Made by a program: the position numbers and the translations under genes. A DNA stretch of 64,000 bases from Coptis chinensis (Eukaryota > Streptophyta > Magnoliopsida > Ranunculales > Ranunculaceae): contig CM027381.1 of assembly GCA_015680905.1 (NCBI GenBank), forward strand, positions 68,933,501-68,997,500, given 5' to 3'. The notes under the pieces are model-generated. The model was given only the letters and a program-made list of their open reading frames with translations, was not told the origin of the DNA and searched no databases. How positions within the stretch are numbered: the stretch's first letter is position 1; each line of letters begins with the position of its first letter. Below, piece after piece: positions 22,407-34,672 of this stretch.

Positions 22407-25082
22407 CACTTTTCTTGTGTTCTGTAAAGGGTATGCCATCAAAATGTACATCAAAAGTTTGAAAGGCCTTACTGAACATATATATATATAACCAACATCA
22501 GCCGTACATCCATATTGAAAACCATCCATTTGAATCATTAAAAATACCAGTGCTAACACCAGTCATTGCCAATGGCTCGTTGTAGCACATATATACCAAA
22601 TTACATTTCAAACAATAACAATAAATCCCTTTAGGCATTCTCACGCATTGAAACCTTAGTCAGGGCCTCAGGGGCTTAATATAGTTGATGTTCTTTCCAA
22701 AAAGCAAAAGATATAGACAAAAATAAAAAATGAAAATAAAGTAGACATTATTTTTCAGATTCCCAAGTGACACGCAAAAAAAATATAATGTAATATTGCA
22801 GCAAGTATGTGTACGTTAATGGTAGCATTTGATCATTACCATTCCAACTTAAAAAACCCATAAAAATTAAATAAGCAATTAGGCCTACACGCAGGCAACC
22901 TCTATTGCTTTTGGAGATCTTAAACAAAATGGTTTGCCCATAGTGTTGTTATAAGCAGTTAAATGCAAATCCAAACTATATTCTCAATGCACAACCAACA
23001 GGAGTTATTCATACCGGAGTTGTCATTGTATCCAAACTCCAATTGCTAGCTAACTCTCATTCTTACTTAAATTTCCAGCTTATATATTGAACCTAAAAAA
23101 CCACATTCATATTTCATTTAGGAGACGTACAATGCAAATCTCTATTGTCTATATATTAAGCAACTATAAGTAAACAATAAATTTGATTATATGCAAAAAG
23201 TTCAATTATATGTATGTTAAAAAAAAAACAAACTTGATTACATGCAAGTATACAACATGTAAAAAAAGATCAATGTACCTTTGTTCAAAACAATTTCAAA
23301 TCAACATATGCTCAAATTCTAGAGGAGAAAGAACGTTTGTATCTTTCTCTTGATCGATATGATCAATATGCTTTGATCAGGGACTTGGGCCAATCATTTG
23401 TAGGTTGTAGCTGGACACACCCGATGCTTGTTACATTATTTCACAAATCAAGTGATGTGAGGAAGGTAGGCCTATATTTCCACCAATGTGACACATCACA
23501 AAGTTAGCTTTCTCTTTAGGTGAGGGAAAGTTAATCAGTATGGAACGAAAAAGTAATCACTAACTACTTTAGAACCATGAACCATGAAACACATAATAAA
23601 ACAATTGCATAGAATCAAAGGAAATAAATATTATAGATAAACTAAATGAAACCTGATAACTAAAAGAACTACCATGTGAATTGCATTTTTCTGAGAAACA
23701 CACAAATGAAGGGCCATAATCTAATAGCAGACAAAGACGCAGAAAGAAGACATAGTTGAACTATGCGTGCAATCTGTCAAGTTGAACTTTATAGTAAAAA
23801 TATAAAGCATAGTATGCACAACATATCGATGATTCATTGTACTCATATAAATGCGCTGACAACAAATTGATAATGATATGCATCAATGAAGAAATAATGA
23901 GTTATTTTGTAATGAAGATAAATAAGACTAATATACTGATCTCTCAACAAATATGAAGAAGCTTCATGTGTACCCTAGAAATCTCTAGACGCTGCATTCA
24001 TTATTATTATTGAATTCTCCTAAAATACAAAAGCAAATTGAAGTAAAACACGTGTACATTCAAGCACTTCTTACTGATAATGTGTACCCACATTACACAT
24101 TTGTAAGGCCTCTATTAAGACTTTGTAGCCAAGGACTGGAAGAGCAAAAGTGTATCCCTTTGCCTTAGAGTCTCATACTAGTAAGGACTTGAGACTTAGA
24201 AAGCATTCATAAACCACATAGGGCAGCGACAAAAGCCATGGTGATACAACACAAAGAGTGAAGACACAGTTTTTATTGTTTGGCCGGAGGTCAGAATTTT
24301 AGGATAAGTTCTACCAATTTAAAAAATTGCCAAAAAAAAACAAAAAGGGGTTAAAAAAACAAACAGTCCTGTCAAAGCATATTAATGGAGTTATAGAGCC
24401 TATCAAAAGTGTTAACATATATTAGTTGTTCGGAATTGCAGATAATCAACAGGGGAAATTTAATACATAATAGAGACAAAAAATAAGAGATTAGGAAAAA
24501 ACAATAAGAACCAAAAAGGCACCTTTTTTCTTGGATCCGTAGAGGAGTTCGGTTCAGCGGATGGATTGATTGGACTGGGGTTTTTGACGAAGAGTCTTTT
24601 GCTTTTTTTTTTTTCTTTTCTTTTTGGTTATAAGGTTTGGTGAGAAGAAGAAGATCATTCGTCTGTTTTTTATTTTGGGGCAAAAGTCTGGGTTTTCGGA
24701 TAATGGGTTTCCAAAACCCCGAGTAGATTCTAAGGTTTTCCACACAAAATAGAAGCTACTGGAAGTATCAACGAAGCCATTTTTTTTTTTTTTTTTGGGT
24801 TGGGGCAAAAATCAGAGCTTCTGTTTTGTTGTTGAGAGAGGTGAGAGAATGAATTGAGAAAGGAAGAGAGAGGTTGGGAGGGCGAACAACGGTTTTTCTT
24901 TTGGACTTTCTATTTTTAGGTTTATTTTTCCTTCGCAGACGTACGAACAATTGGAAAAGGCGTGGATTTGCCTTTTTTTTTTTTCTGCCCAAGCTGATAT
25001 GTCCACCTCAGAGAAAAAAAGGGGCTGACATGTTTCACTGGGAACATTCTCAACTACTCAGTATTAATGGTCTTTGATTAAG
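22407..25082. other. No gene supported
   Basis: This is AT-rich sequence. Open frames on the minus strand at 24372-25006 are driven by runs of T (lysine codons in the read) and show no domain. No further exons of the TPR gene were found here. Confidence 0.5.
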
Positions 25083-25275
25083 TGTTTACAATTCCGAACG
25101 GAATGTCGGAATTCTACAGGATATTTCGGTTTTAAAAAAATGGAAAAAAAACAATAACATAGAGACAAAATATTGATGATTCCAAAATTAGTTGAAATCA
25201 AAATATGATATGGGTCGAAATATTGTCAATTTTGGTTTTCTAGATTTTCAGAATTCCAAAAATTCCAAAATCCCT
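25083..25275 (+). repeat. MITE-like repeat, copy A
   Basis: This ~190-bp sequence resembles the reverse complement of 28195-28405 along most of its length. Shared blocks include GGATATTTCGG, AAAAAAATGGAAAAA, ATATTGATGATTC and GAAATCAAAATATGATA. The outer start AGTGTTTAC (CAGTGTTCAC in the other copy) suggests a hAT-type MITE. The exact ends are uncertain. Confidence 0.65.
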
Positions 25276-25930
25276 TCTATTACATTAGAGGAGGCCGGAT
25301 TAAGCGGAATATAACCAATTAATCACATACACATCAACAATATTCTAGAACAAATATACTAATGCTTGGTAAAACACTTTGATGGTTAGTTTATATATCT
25401 TGAAAGAATACCTACAAACACAATGTGGAACAAGGGAAGATCGAAAGTAAGTTTACGAAAATAGGTACGTTTCATTGTTTTGGATATAAGCTTACTTGGC
25501 TTTAACACGACACAACTCCCACAAGAAAGGTACACTAAAGAACTAAACTAGTATAAGTTGGTGACTGTACTCACCTACTCTATTCTCTTTCATCCATCTT
25601 AGTCCATTTTATTGTTGCTCTAATTTTTTGATTGTTGCTCTAATTTGAATAGAGCAAACTATGCGCCCTTCTCACACTCTAAGTTACCAAAATAACCCTG
25701 TTATTTGTACCGTAGTATATGCTTTGTGCCAAAGACATACTTCTAGACGCCTAAACGGCATCATGCTCAAGGGTATCTTGGTCTGTCTAGCACTTTTAGG
25801 TTAGTTTGGTATAAACAGGTTAACCTGTAATGTTACCGCTTTTGGTATTAATGTTTGTTTATAAATTTTGAACTAGTTTCGCTTTCTCACTTCCATTGAG
25901 TTATATTATTTTGCTTGAAGCTAATATCTG
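25276..25930. other. Upstream region of the secreted-protein gene
   Basis: This is non-coding sequence holding the presumed promoter. A TATAAATTT lies near 25859, about 70 bases before the start codon. I see nothing else. Confidence 0.4.
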
Positions 25931-26901
25931 ATGGCTTTCTCATTCAACCCCAAGGCCTTGTTCTTTTGTGTGATTCTGGTATCCTATGCTATATCCTGTT
26001 CCAAATCGGGTTAGTACTACGGCTAGAGTTTATATGTTGATTCAGTTTATTTTGTCGACACTTATTTTTGTTGTTAGAATCAGCAGATGACGAAGAATAT
26101 GGTCCGGCTCAAATTGTTTCTAGAGCTTTGTTATGTCTCAATGACAATTATGTAAGTAATTAAGCATTTATGTATACCAATTTGTACTGCATGCATATTG
26201 GATAGATTATGGAAATATGTGGTGTTATCATTTGCAACTTAGAACTTAGAAGTCGATATATAGGAAGAGTTCTTAATTTACAGATCATCTACATATATAT
26301 ATGCTAATTGATGCCGTGTTTATTCTGGAAAAGATCTACAAAAATTGCGACGAATCATATAGATTGACACAAAGTGGAAACATAAATGTATCTCCTCAAG
26401 AGACTGATCAGTTCTGCAATGGACCTTGCCTTGCTGAGTCGAATCATGTTCTCAATTGCATCAGAGATATATTTTCCAACTTCTGCTTTTACAACAGGGC
26501 CACAATAAGAGATATAAGGGACACTCTCAAGGCTGGATGTAGCTACACTGGTAAAAGAGGTAACATTTACCACCACCACTTTTCAATATCATTTTGGGTG
26601 TCTTGAATTCTTGATCGATGATTTGTTGAAAACGTATTTTCCAAAAAATAGGCCTACCTCAATCAAACGTTTATACAGATACTTCATCACTTATTCACTT
26701 GCCTTAAAAGTATATGACATACTTGTTATTTCGATAATATACAAGAGATACTTGTAATAACAACGTACGTTTGTGTATCTCGCAGGGAACTTTGATGTGG
26801 CAGAACACATGGAAAGCGGTGCTTGGAAGGTTCTACATTTGACCTACATGTACTTGCTGATCACTATAGGGTGCATTTTAGTTCTCTGGAACCAATACTG
26901 A
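25931..26901 (+). CDS. Small secreted cysteine-rich protein with C-terminal membrane segment (four exons, 164 aa)
   Basis: The exons are 25931-26009, 26078-26151, 26334-26559 and 26786-26901. All junctions are GT-AG, and the phases join in frame (495 nt). Residues 1-23 form a signal peptide (MAFSFNPKALFFCVILVSYA). The conserved core reads IVSRALLCLNDNY, IYKNCDESYRL, ETDQFCNGPCLAESNHVLNC and NFCFYNRATIRDIRDTLKAG, with about eight cysteines. The C-terminus (LTYMYLLITIGCILVLW) is hydrophobic and could anchor it in the membrane or serve as a GPI signal. I recognise this as a plant-specific family of unknown function, probably the one filed as DUF7731. It shows no break and no odd codon. A function cannot be stated. 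It probably sits on the cell surface or in the wall. Confidence 0.85.
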
Positions 26902-27395
26902 TACTGTTGAGGTAGAAGGAAGCCGAATGAAAGTTAAAAGAATCACGTTTGTAACTATTGTATTAGTCCATTCCCCTAAATATTGTACAGGGGAATGTAT
27001 GTACTATATTGAGAATGCAAGCAACTCTAGAAATGTGTTCTTCAATACATCTAAATATTAACACGGCTCATTAATGGATAGATTTCTTCATTTGTGGAAG
27101 ACATTGTGTTTTCTAATTCTTTTCTTGATATTAATAAAAACAAAATCCTACAGACAGAGATGAAGAAAATTTAGTAACACCGCGTTGATATAACTAGAAT
27201 GGGCCGAACAACACAACCCCTTGACAGCACAATACACAGAAAGCTTCAAAATCCATGACACACAAATAACAATACGCACAGGGGGCTCAGGGCCGTACAC
27301 CATCACCCATAAAAACCTATGCGAGTGGCCCATAAACAAGAATAAACCCAATATATACCCAGAATAAATAGAGCAAAACAGAACACTAAACAACT
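26902..27395. other. Convergent 3' flank of two genes
   Basis: This holds the 3' ends of the secreted-protein gene and the pectinesterase, which face each other. The copy of TATTAATAAAA near 27129 could serve as a polyadenylation signal for the plus-strand gene. No other feature was seen. Confidence 0.4.
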
Positions 27396-29433
27396 TCAAA
27401 TACCTAAACTGAAAGGGGCTCCAGAGGCCGGAATCCATGAGTTTCCAGACAAAAAGTTCTCAACCGTGAATTTGCTAGCCTCCGCGGCACTTGTTATAAT
27501 GTGGTAGCCCGGCCACTTCACTCGACCACTAATACCTGCCCCACTACCGGTGTTTAGGTATTCGCCATAGTACAAAGTACTTAAGGCAAAATTACCACTC
27601 CATTCTAACCAACCTGCAGGGTTTATCAAGTCATCAAGATAAGTCCTCATGTATACAGTCCTTGAATACTTTTGCCATGGTCGACCAAGGTATGTTTTAA
27701 ACGAATTTTGTACTGGCTTTAAGTCTGAGGCTGCTATAACTCTTGAATTCTGGATTGAGATTCCTGTATTCTCATTTGGCTCTGTTCGTGCCTGAGCTGT
27801 CACAGTGATGAACTGATGGCTCATGGGTCTCCTTGCATAGATATTGCAGTTTTGTAAGACGACAACTGCATCTCCGAATATGAAGTCCACAGTGCCATAG
27901 ATATCACAATTACGATAGAATTGTCGCTGTGAGTACACGTATAAGGTGTCTTGGTAACCTTTGAAGCTACAACTATAGAATACTGAAAAATCTGATCCTG
28001 ATCGTAGTGCCACAGCTTGGTGCTTATTTGGTCCTGCTGTGTTCTCGAATGTCATGTCACGCGCAACAAATCCTTCTCCAGAGACAGCTGAAAATTGAAT
28101 ATTATTCTATGTTAGTCGTCATTTTTGCTTCACAGATATGTTTTTGACTTTGCAAGTAAATACTCTATAACTTAATATGTTTATTCATATTTCTTTTTCC
28201 TTGTTCGGAATGTCGGAACTAGGATCACAGTTTCGGGATTTCGGAATTCCGGAAATCTGAAAAACCGAAATTCACAATATGACCCTATCATATTTTGATT
28301 TCGACTAATTTCAGAATCATCAATATTTCGATCCCGCGTTGTTTTTCCATTTTTTTGAAAGCCGAAATATCCGGCGGAATTCTGACAAACGTGAACACTG
28401 ATTAAGACACATGGCTCCGTGATCAATTTTTGAAAAACCCCCTACAGACTACAGTAAGGTTTCAGCTCAACTTAATTTGAAAATTTTAAGAATCATACTT
28501 AATTTGATATTTTATATATTTATATGAAAGACCGAATTTACCAAATGTGGCCGAGCGAAAAGTTGTGGAACCATCTTGGACATTCTTATTGCCTGTAACA
28601 ATTGTAGCATCAATCCCATCGCCGATAAACATCAAGTTCTTCATTGTTTTCTTAATCTCGATGTATTCTCTGTAAATGCCAGCCTTAACATGAATAACAA
28701 ATCTGTGTGTATTACCACTCCTTAGCTTGACTGAAGCAGCCACAGCTTCACTAACGGTCTTATAATTACCTGAGCCATCTTGTGCCACAACGATATCAGC
28801 TCTTACGTTGCTCACTTGTAGAAGTTTTCGATCAGCAGCTGAAACCCAAGTTGGAAATTGATCTGAAAGCAAGCGTCTGTGTCCTGTACCACTTTCAGTA
28901 CTTCTAGATATTGTTGCTCGGTTAATAGCAAGTGAGTTGCCAATCAACTTTGAAATGTTTGTAAAATGTAAAGGAAGTAAATGTGAAGAGGAATTGAGTT
29001 CAATGAACCCATTGTGGCATGTTTCTTGATTGTAAATGGCAGCACTTAGCCATGTTTGAGCGTCTTCGATGCTCATTGCTCCAGAATAGCTCATCGAGCG
29101 GTTAAGCTGGATAATGGTGTCCTCAAATAGTTCCAAACAATCTGCCCACGCAACCTTAGCTCGTTCATCAAATGAACTAGAGTCCATAGCTGACATAAGT
29201 TGGTGAGCTTGTTCAGCCTGGTTCATGGTGACTTGAAGGGCGACATTGCGGAATGCCATTTGGTTGCCTTCTAATGTGCTAACAACATTATCAACATTAG
29301 TATTAATGAAATAACTACATATTTCAGGATATGGAGTTTGACTACAAGATGATATCCTGTCACTATGTACCACCCTCAGAACGAAACCAAGAAAATAAAA
29401 AGACAAACACAACAGTGCTATTATATCCATCAA
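27396..29433 (-). CDS. Pectinesterase with N-terminal inhibitor (PMEI) domain, group 2 type, 527 aa
   Basis: Exon one is 29433-28542 and exon two is 28087-27396. The intron is GT-AG, and the codon it splits gives SATF-A-VSGEGF. Residues 1-24 are a signal peptide. A PMEI four-cysteine domain spans about 28-175, followed by the basic processing sites RRLL (186-189) and RKLL (202-205). The catalytic domain follows (about 211-515). It has GIYRE (252-256), QAVAL (Q321), GYQDTL (D344, acid/base), DFIFG (D365, nucleophile) and LGRPW (R433, W435). All active-site residues are present. The enzyme removes methyl esters from homogalacturonan in the cell wall. The inhibitor part is normally cut off in the Golgi. 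Length is typical for the family. The intron carries a MITE-like repeat. Confidence 0.96.
28195..28405 (-). repeat. MITE-like repeat, copy B, inside the pectinesterase intron
   Basis: Read on the minus strand this sequence starts CAGTGTTCACGTTTG and runs nearly parallel to copy A at 25083-25275. It carries extra GC-rich sites such as TTCCGGAATTCCG. It lies within the single intron of the pectinesterase gene. Confidence 0.65.
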
Positions 29434-29509
29434 ACACCCAAGTGCAATGCTCTACCTCTAGGTTTGTATTTGTTATTTCAATGATTCAAAGAAAGGAAAG
29501 AGTGCGATC

Positions 29510-29515
29510 TTTATA
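29510..29515 (-). promoter_or_regulatory. TATA box of the pectinesterase gene
   Basis: TATAAA on the minus strand lies about 80 bases before the ATG at 29433. That is a normal distance for a short 5' leader. Confidence 0.6.
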
Positions 29516-31111
29516 GGCCTAAAAGTAGGTTTGAACAGACAATTGGACTCTTACAAACCATACACATTATGCATCTATACTTACGGTGACATGGATTGGT
29601 CCTGTTTCATTTTGACAGCAACTAGAGATATGTTTTGTGTTGACGTTGCTGAAGTGCCACCAGGGGACTGAGTCAACCCTTTGAACTTTAAAAACATAAA
29701 GATGGCTCAGAAGAAACAGTGTCACAGTAATTCTGATAACAACCAAAATGCATAAAGGATCTATATCCATATAGCAATAGTTGATTTCTAGCTGGTTGGT
29801 TTTGCACACGAGAATATGTTTGTGGACAGGCAACTGTTTGCTGTCCACAATACCTCAGCTGGTGATTGGTGGAGGGGCTGCCCGAAAATACAACTGTTAA
29901 ACTGCCCAAAAATGGTTTTGACCAATAGACTACTTACCTTTGTACAATGTACACAGTACAACCTTCAGCAATATCAGAAGATTTTCTAAATATCGAAACA
30001 TGAATTGTTATAATAATATTTATTCTGTTGAAACATTGAAAGCCAAGAATGCATATTTAATTTTCCATACCACGATATTTGTGTACCATGGTTTTGCAAA
30101 TTGCAGTCCCACTACTAAATTTTCTGTGGATAATATTACAATAATTCAATCAACACTTCGTTCCTGTCTGTTTTTTGGGGTTTTGGCATCCATATAATGA
30201 CTTTGAGATTTCTAACAATATCATATCATAAAGTCGCCAGAATGCTTATATTGGGCATTTTTCCAAAATTAAAATTGCACTAATAAAATTTCATTCACGT
30301 AAAGTGCAGTTTATTACCTTCAACAACTTGATTTTGATAGCTTGAACGAGCCACTGACCGACTGACGCACTATATTATTTCCAGTTAAGTTTGATGTAAA
30401 GTATGAATATACGTGTGAAGGTGAGAAGTAGATGCATGTGAAGCTAAAAGTAGAGGATGGGAAGGTACACATTTGTATGGTTTGTAGTCGAGCGGAGCAT
30501 ATCAAGTTGATTTTAGGATGTTCAACATTATAGTGGTGCGCAAGCTCGGCTTTAGCTCAACTATGGTTCGATCAATTTTCTCATGCTCGACTGTGCTTTA
30601 AGAAGTCCGAGTTCAACTACAGGCAGGGGCCGTTTGGAATGTAAGCAAGATGGCTATAAGCCTATCAGCCTATGAGGACTTGAGGAGGATAGCCAGTTCA
30701 CTCCTTGTACATGTGTGAGGAAAGTTATGAATAGCTCCTTTCGTTTAAGCTGACCATGCTATCTCTTAACTTGAGCGTCCACAAATGCCTGTTCATGTGA
30801 CATGAATACATGATTAGTCTAATCAAATAGTAACACAATTTATGGATTCCCAAATGGCATAAAACTTTTGTCAATGAGTTTATGTCAAGTTATTAAGCTT
30901 GACTATATACGTTTTTAATGCGCTGGACGTAGGCTGGTTCTTCAGCCTAATCAATTTTCAGACACTGGGATATTATCAGGTCTCCCTTTTGGTAAGAATA
31001 AAGCAATCTGATTTGATATATAAGCGATAGATAAAAATTCAATGTTTCCAATGTATCACAAAAGTCGATAGTTTGGGGTTTGGGCCTTGTTATGGTTTTA
31101 TGGATCTTATG
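29516..31111. other. No gene seen; upstream of pectinesterase
   Basis: This is non-coding sequence. Small open frames here show no domain, and no repeat with target duplication was found. Confidence 0.5.
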
Positions 31112-31119
31112 TTTAAAGC

Positions 31120-31814
31120 TAGGGGTGTAAAATGGGCCGGGCTGGCCCAGCCCCCTTATGCTATGAGGGTCGGGCCCTGAGGGGGCAACACTTGAATTAC
31201 TGACCTTTGCCCCCACCTCACCCCCTTTAAAAAATCGTGGGCGGGCCTGAGGGGCGGGTCTTGAAATCGGGCCATAACTTGTCAATTATTCAAAACTCTT
31301 GAATACAATTTGTTTAGACTTCATTAACATATTTGGTTTTATCGATTTCATTAACTCGATTAACATATTCATTACAAAAATTTCGAAAACCTATCAAACT
31401 TCATTAACATATATGATAGAATATATGAATATATTCTATGGGATAGAGATATATTCATATAATACACCAGTATCCTATAGAATATATTCACATATTCTAA
31501 CAATATATTCATTACTGAGAGAGAACCTCCATCAAGGACATTATAATCTGTTAAGAGTATTATACGTAATTTTGTTTAGAAAATCTAAATATCAATGAGG
31601 GCCTTAATACGGGCTTTGTGAGGGCTTTAGAGGGTCGGGCTGAGGGCCGCCCTCATGTTTCCATATCTAGGTTCTTACCCTCCCCTCAAAACATGAGGGT
31701 CGGGCCGGCCTTGCCCTCAAATTACATGCGGGCTTAAAATTGAGGGTTTTTTTTGTCTATAGGCCGGGTCGGGTCGGGCGGGCCGAGGGCTTGAGGGCCG
31801 TTTTTACACCCCTA
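31120..31814. mobile_element. hAT-type MITE (695 bp) with 8-bp target duplication
   Basis: The left end is TAGGGGTGTAAAATGGGCC. The right end is GGGCCGTTTTTACACCCCTA, its imperfect inverse. The 8-bp duplication TTTAAAGC is at 31112-31119 and 31815-31822. The ends are GC-rich with repeated GGGTCGGGC motifs, while the middle is AT-rich. It has no transposase, so it is non-autonomous. Confidence 0.92.
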
Positions 31815-31822
31815 TTTAAAGC

Positions 31823-32460
31823 TACTAAAATTTGTTGGCTTAAAACATGCATATACAATTCAGGGCTTCAACATTGCATTACTGTTTCTGTGGTAAAACT
31901 GTAAAAGATGAGCAAAAAACTCTGTAATCCTTCCATTTTGGGTTTGACAAGAAGAATAATCATATATGATGAAGGAATATTGGAAACCAAAACTAATGTA
32001 ATGCACAACAGATAGCAAATTATGTCCTGAATCCAGTGTACAAGGAAAGCTCAAGGACATGTTAAGATACCGCTGAAGGAAGAAGAAAAAAGACAAAAAA
32101 GTCTTCTAAGTCAAACAAGCAACAAAAGCATATCAATGAAACGAAAGATCAAGTGCCTAGATTACTCCGGGGCCGGCCCTGACTTTGTAGGGCCCGAGAC
32201 AAACTCCTAATATAGGCGCTAAAAGAAGATTTAATCGTGTACGCACTAAGTTGATTTAAAGTGAGAGGTGCAGGCTTAATGGAAATTCGGTCTATGTCCA
32301 CACTCCACAGTAAATTTTGGGTTTGAACTTTTTAAACAGTAGCCTGAACTTTTAAAGATCCTAGTTTAATTGGGCACTCATCAAATTGGATTGGGCAACC
32401 CCCAAAAAAAAAAAAAAAATTACAAGTTTGCCATCAAAGCCTAGACCCAACAACCAATTC
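31823..32460. other. No gene; partial hAT-like end and poly(A) tract
   Basis: GGGGCCGGCCCTGACTTTG at about 32168 resembles a hAT terminus, but no partner end was found. A run of about 17 A residues sits at about 32404-32420. Confidence 0.4.
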
Positions 32461-32464
32461 AACC

Positions 32465-32552
32465 GGTCTTGTCATAACGAAATGTCCGGGTCGTTTGATT
32501 GTACACTCAAACTGTCTCACCAGTATACTCAAACGATACCCGTTCTAGTGTA
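32465..32552. repeat. GTTTG-motif cluster, left part (split by a solo LTR)
   Basis: It contains GGGTCGTTTG and GTACACTCAAAC, then ACTCAAACGA. It continues at 34067 after the LTR. This may be a terminal zone of the Mutator-like element. Confidence 0.5.
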
Positions 32553-34066
32553 TGATCTTAGCACTTTTCAGTGTTTTTAGAAATTTACTTACTACATGCT
32601 AAAACTCAATAATTCTTTACTCACTGTTTTTCTTTTAGAATGACAATCTAGTTCGAGTAGGGATTTCGTTCCAACTTCTAAGACAAGAATCTAAATGATC
32701 ACAACTGAAATCTACACCTTGGAGAACTAAGTGAGAAAGATTTGATAGATAGATTTTTTTTTTTAACACAAGTTATCTAAAATTTGTAAGTTTGTTTTGT
32801 AGTTAAATGAAAGAGAGAGAAAGATAGGGAAGGATTAATCCTACTCATGCAAGGCCTAGCTATAAATCTTTTAGAAACAGGTCACTACCATCTCAAATTC
32901 CTAACATAATATACCTATCTCTAAACATATCATGCTAGCATGTGGAATTGAAATGATATTTCATCTCCTAGTTCTACTTTACAACAGTTGATCAGATATT
33001 TGTCAATCTCTGCCATTTTGGGACAGGATGAAAAATAGAACCTAAGTCTTTTAAGTAGTGATTTTGGAATCCTAAATTTGTAGCATGATCCTCACATGAG
33101 CATCATTAACCCTCCCCGGGAGAGTTTTTAGCTCATGATCCTAGGATTTGATTAAAACTACAAGTAAGATAAGTAAAAAGAGATAGAAAGAAGAAATGAA
33201 TACAAAGCCAACTAATTACCTAAGGAAAACAGAAGTTTTTATTCAAGAACTAGAAGGTGTAGTCCTCCATTAACAAGTTACAAGCTTTTTTTTTTCTTAA
33301 AACTAAAAACTAAAAACTAAAAACTAAAAGTAAAGACATGGAAGTAAATGAAAAGTAAAAGTCAAGGAAGTAAAAGCTAGCCAACTCCCAAAATTAGCCT
33401 CCCTTTGCATAAGAGAGCTTTTTTCTCTTCTCCCACGTGAAACACTCTCCTCTCATTTATTTTTCACTTGTCCACAACTAACCCCCATTTGACACCTTTC
33501 ATTTTTTTAGATAAACATCACCTAAATCCAACCAACTCATTAACTTCATGCAAGGTGTCAAATTTGCACCAATTATTTGCACCTTTGTCTTGACTTGCAT
33601 GATGACTCATCAAATCTTATGGGCCCCTAGTGGGTTCCGCGTCGCGATGTCGATGGCAGTCCGGTCTTTTGGCATTTTTACAACTTCCTGCCCTATCGTA
33701 GAGTTTGTCGCTGACCGATCGTCGAAGCAACTCACTCGTCGTGATTCGAGTCCCGGTTCAAGAGATATGAGCTTTGGAAGTTTGACGCTTACATTGCCGC
33801 GTAATCTCGTTTCTCGACCGGATTCTCGTACTATTTGAGTCTTTGGGCTTTAGTCCGGTTTGTTGGGCTTCACATGGGCTTGATCGGAAGGCATGTGTAT
33901 ACTCCTATTCCGTGCTTAAATCTTTGGCTTTATCATAATTTTTACATTAGTTGCTCCAACCTGCAAAAAACACGAAGATGCGATTATTTCATGATTATTA
34001 AGCACAAAATTGACCGAAATGTTATGTCTCTATAGGTTTTTATAATACAGTTTTTGGTGCTTATCA
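32553..34066 (-). mobile_element. Solo LTR of a gypsy (Athila-type) element
   Basis: Read on the minus strand it starts TGATAAGCACC and ends GCTAAGATCA (TG...CA). The target duplication GTGTA is at 32548-32552 and 34067-34071. At 1514 bp it is close in size to the LTR at 60220-61633, and both start TGATAAG. No internal region or second LTR is present, so it arose by LTR-LTR recombination. Confidence 0.87.
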
Positions 34067-34310
34067 GTGTACATCCACGCGGTCTGAGCCTGTCATTTAA
34101 GAATTAGCTCCTGTAATCTCCATGGAATGGTATGTTCATGCCGTTTGAGTGGCTCAAACGGTACCACCATATCGTTTGAGTGTACACTCAAACGGCTTGA
34201 ATATATCGTTTGGTATCACATGCAAGCGGTATGGCTAGGTTGTTTGGGGCTTCTATGGGGCAACCTGGGGGAGTCGTTTAGACTAAAATAATTGAGAAGT
34301 TCTAAAGCAA
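34067..34310. repeat. GTTTG-motif cluster, right part
   Basis: Inverted CGTTTGAG and CTCAAACG copies occur at 34142-34195. GAGTCGTTTAGACTAAA at 34271 and AATTGAGAAGTTC after it resemble 35784-35816, which reads GGGTCGTTTGGACTAAATTT followed by AGTGAGAAGTTC. Confidence 0.55.
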
Positions 34311-34672
34311 GGAAATTCCTGATTAACCAATGATTATCCTGATTAACTAATAAAATTTTATTACATAAACACCAATTACACTTTTCTTATACATAAAGAC
34401 CGAACACTTTTCTTATAATACAAAATCATTAATCGATCATAATTGTACAATAATTTATTTAAACAATGATCTGCAAAATTGAATTAGTAATGATCAATTA
34501 TCAACACATCCCAATTGAATTAGCAAAATTGAAATCCGATTTAAAAAATTGGGTTAGGAACAATACAATTAGTTGCACCAACACAATTACATGCACTCTG
34601 CACTCTTTATCTGTTATGATATAGTATCTATATAACCAAGTTAAAACATGTAATCAAACATGCCAAAATCTA

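Noticed and set aside
24372-25006. Lysine-rich minus-strand open frames
   Set aside because: Codons come from long T runs on the plus strand. Composition is low-complexity and no family pattern is present.
31299-31598. Open frame of 99 codons inside the hAT MITE
   Set aside because: It is AT-rich, with ATATTCATATA-type composition and no recognisable domain. Such frames are expected by chance.
32168-32200. GGGGCCGGCCCTGAC as the start of another hAT element
   Set aside because: Only one terminus was visible. No inverted partner or 8-bp duplication was found within 2 kb.
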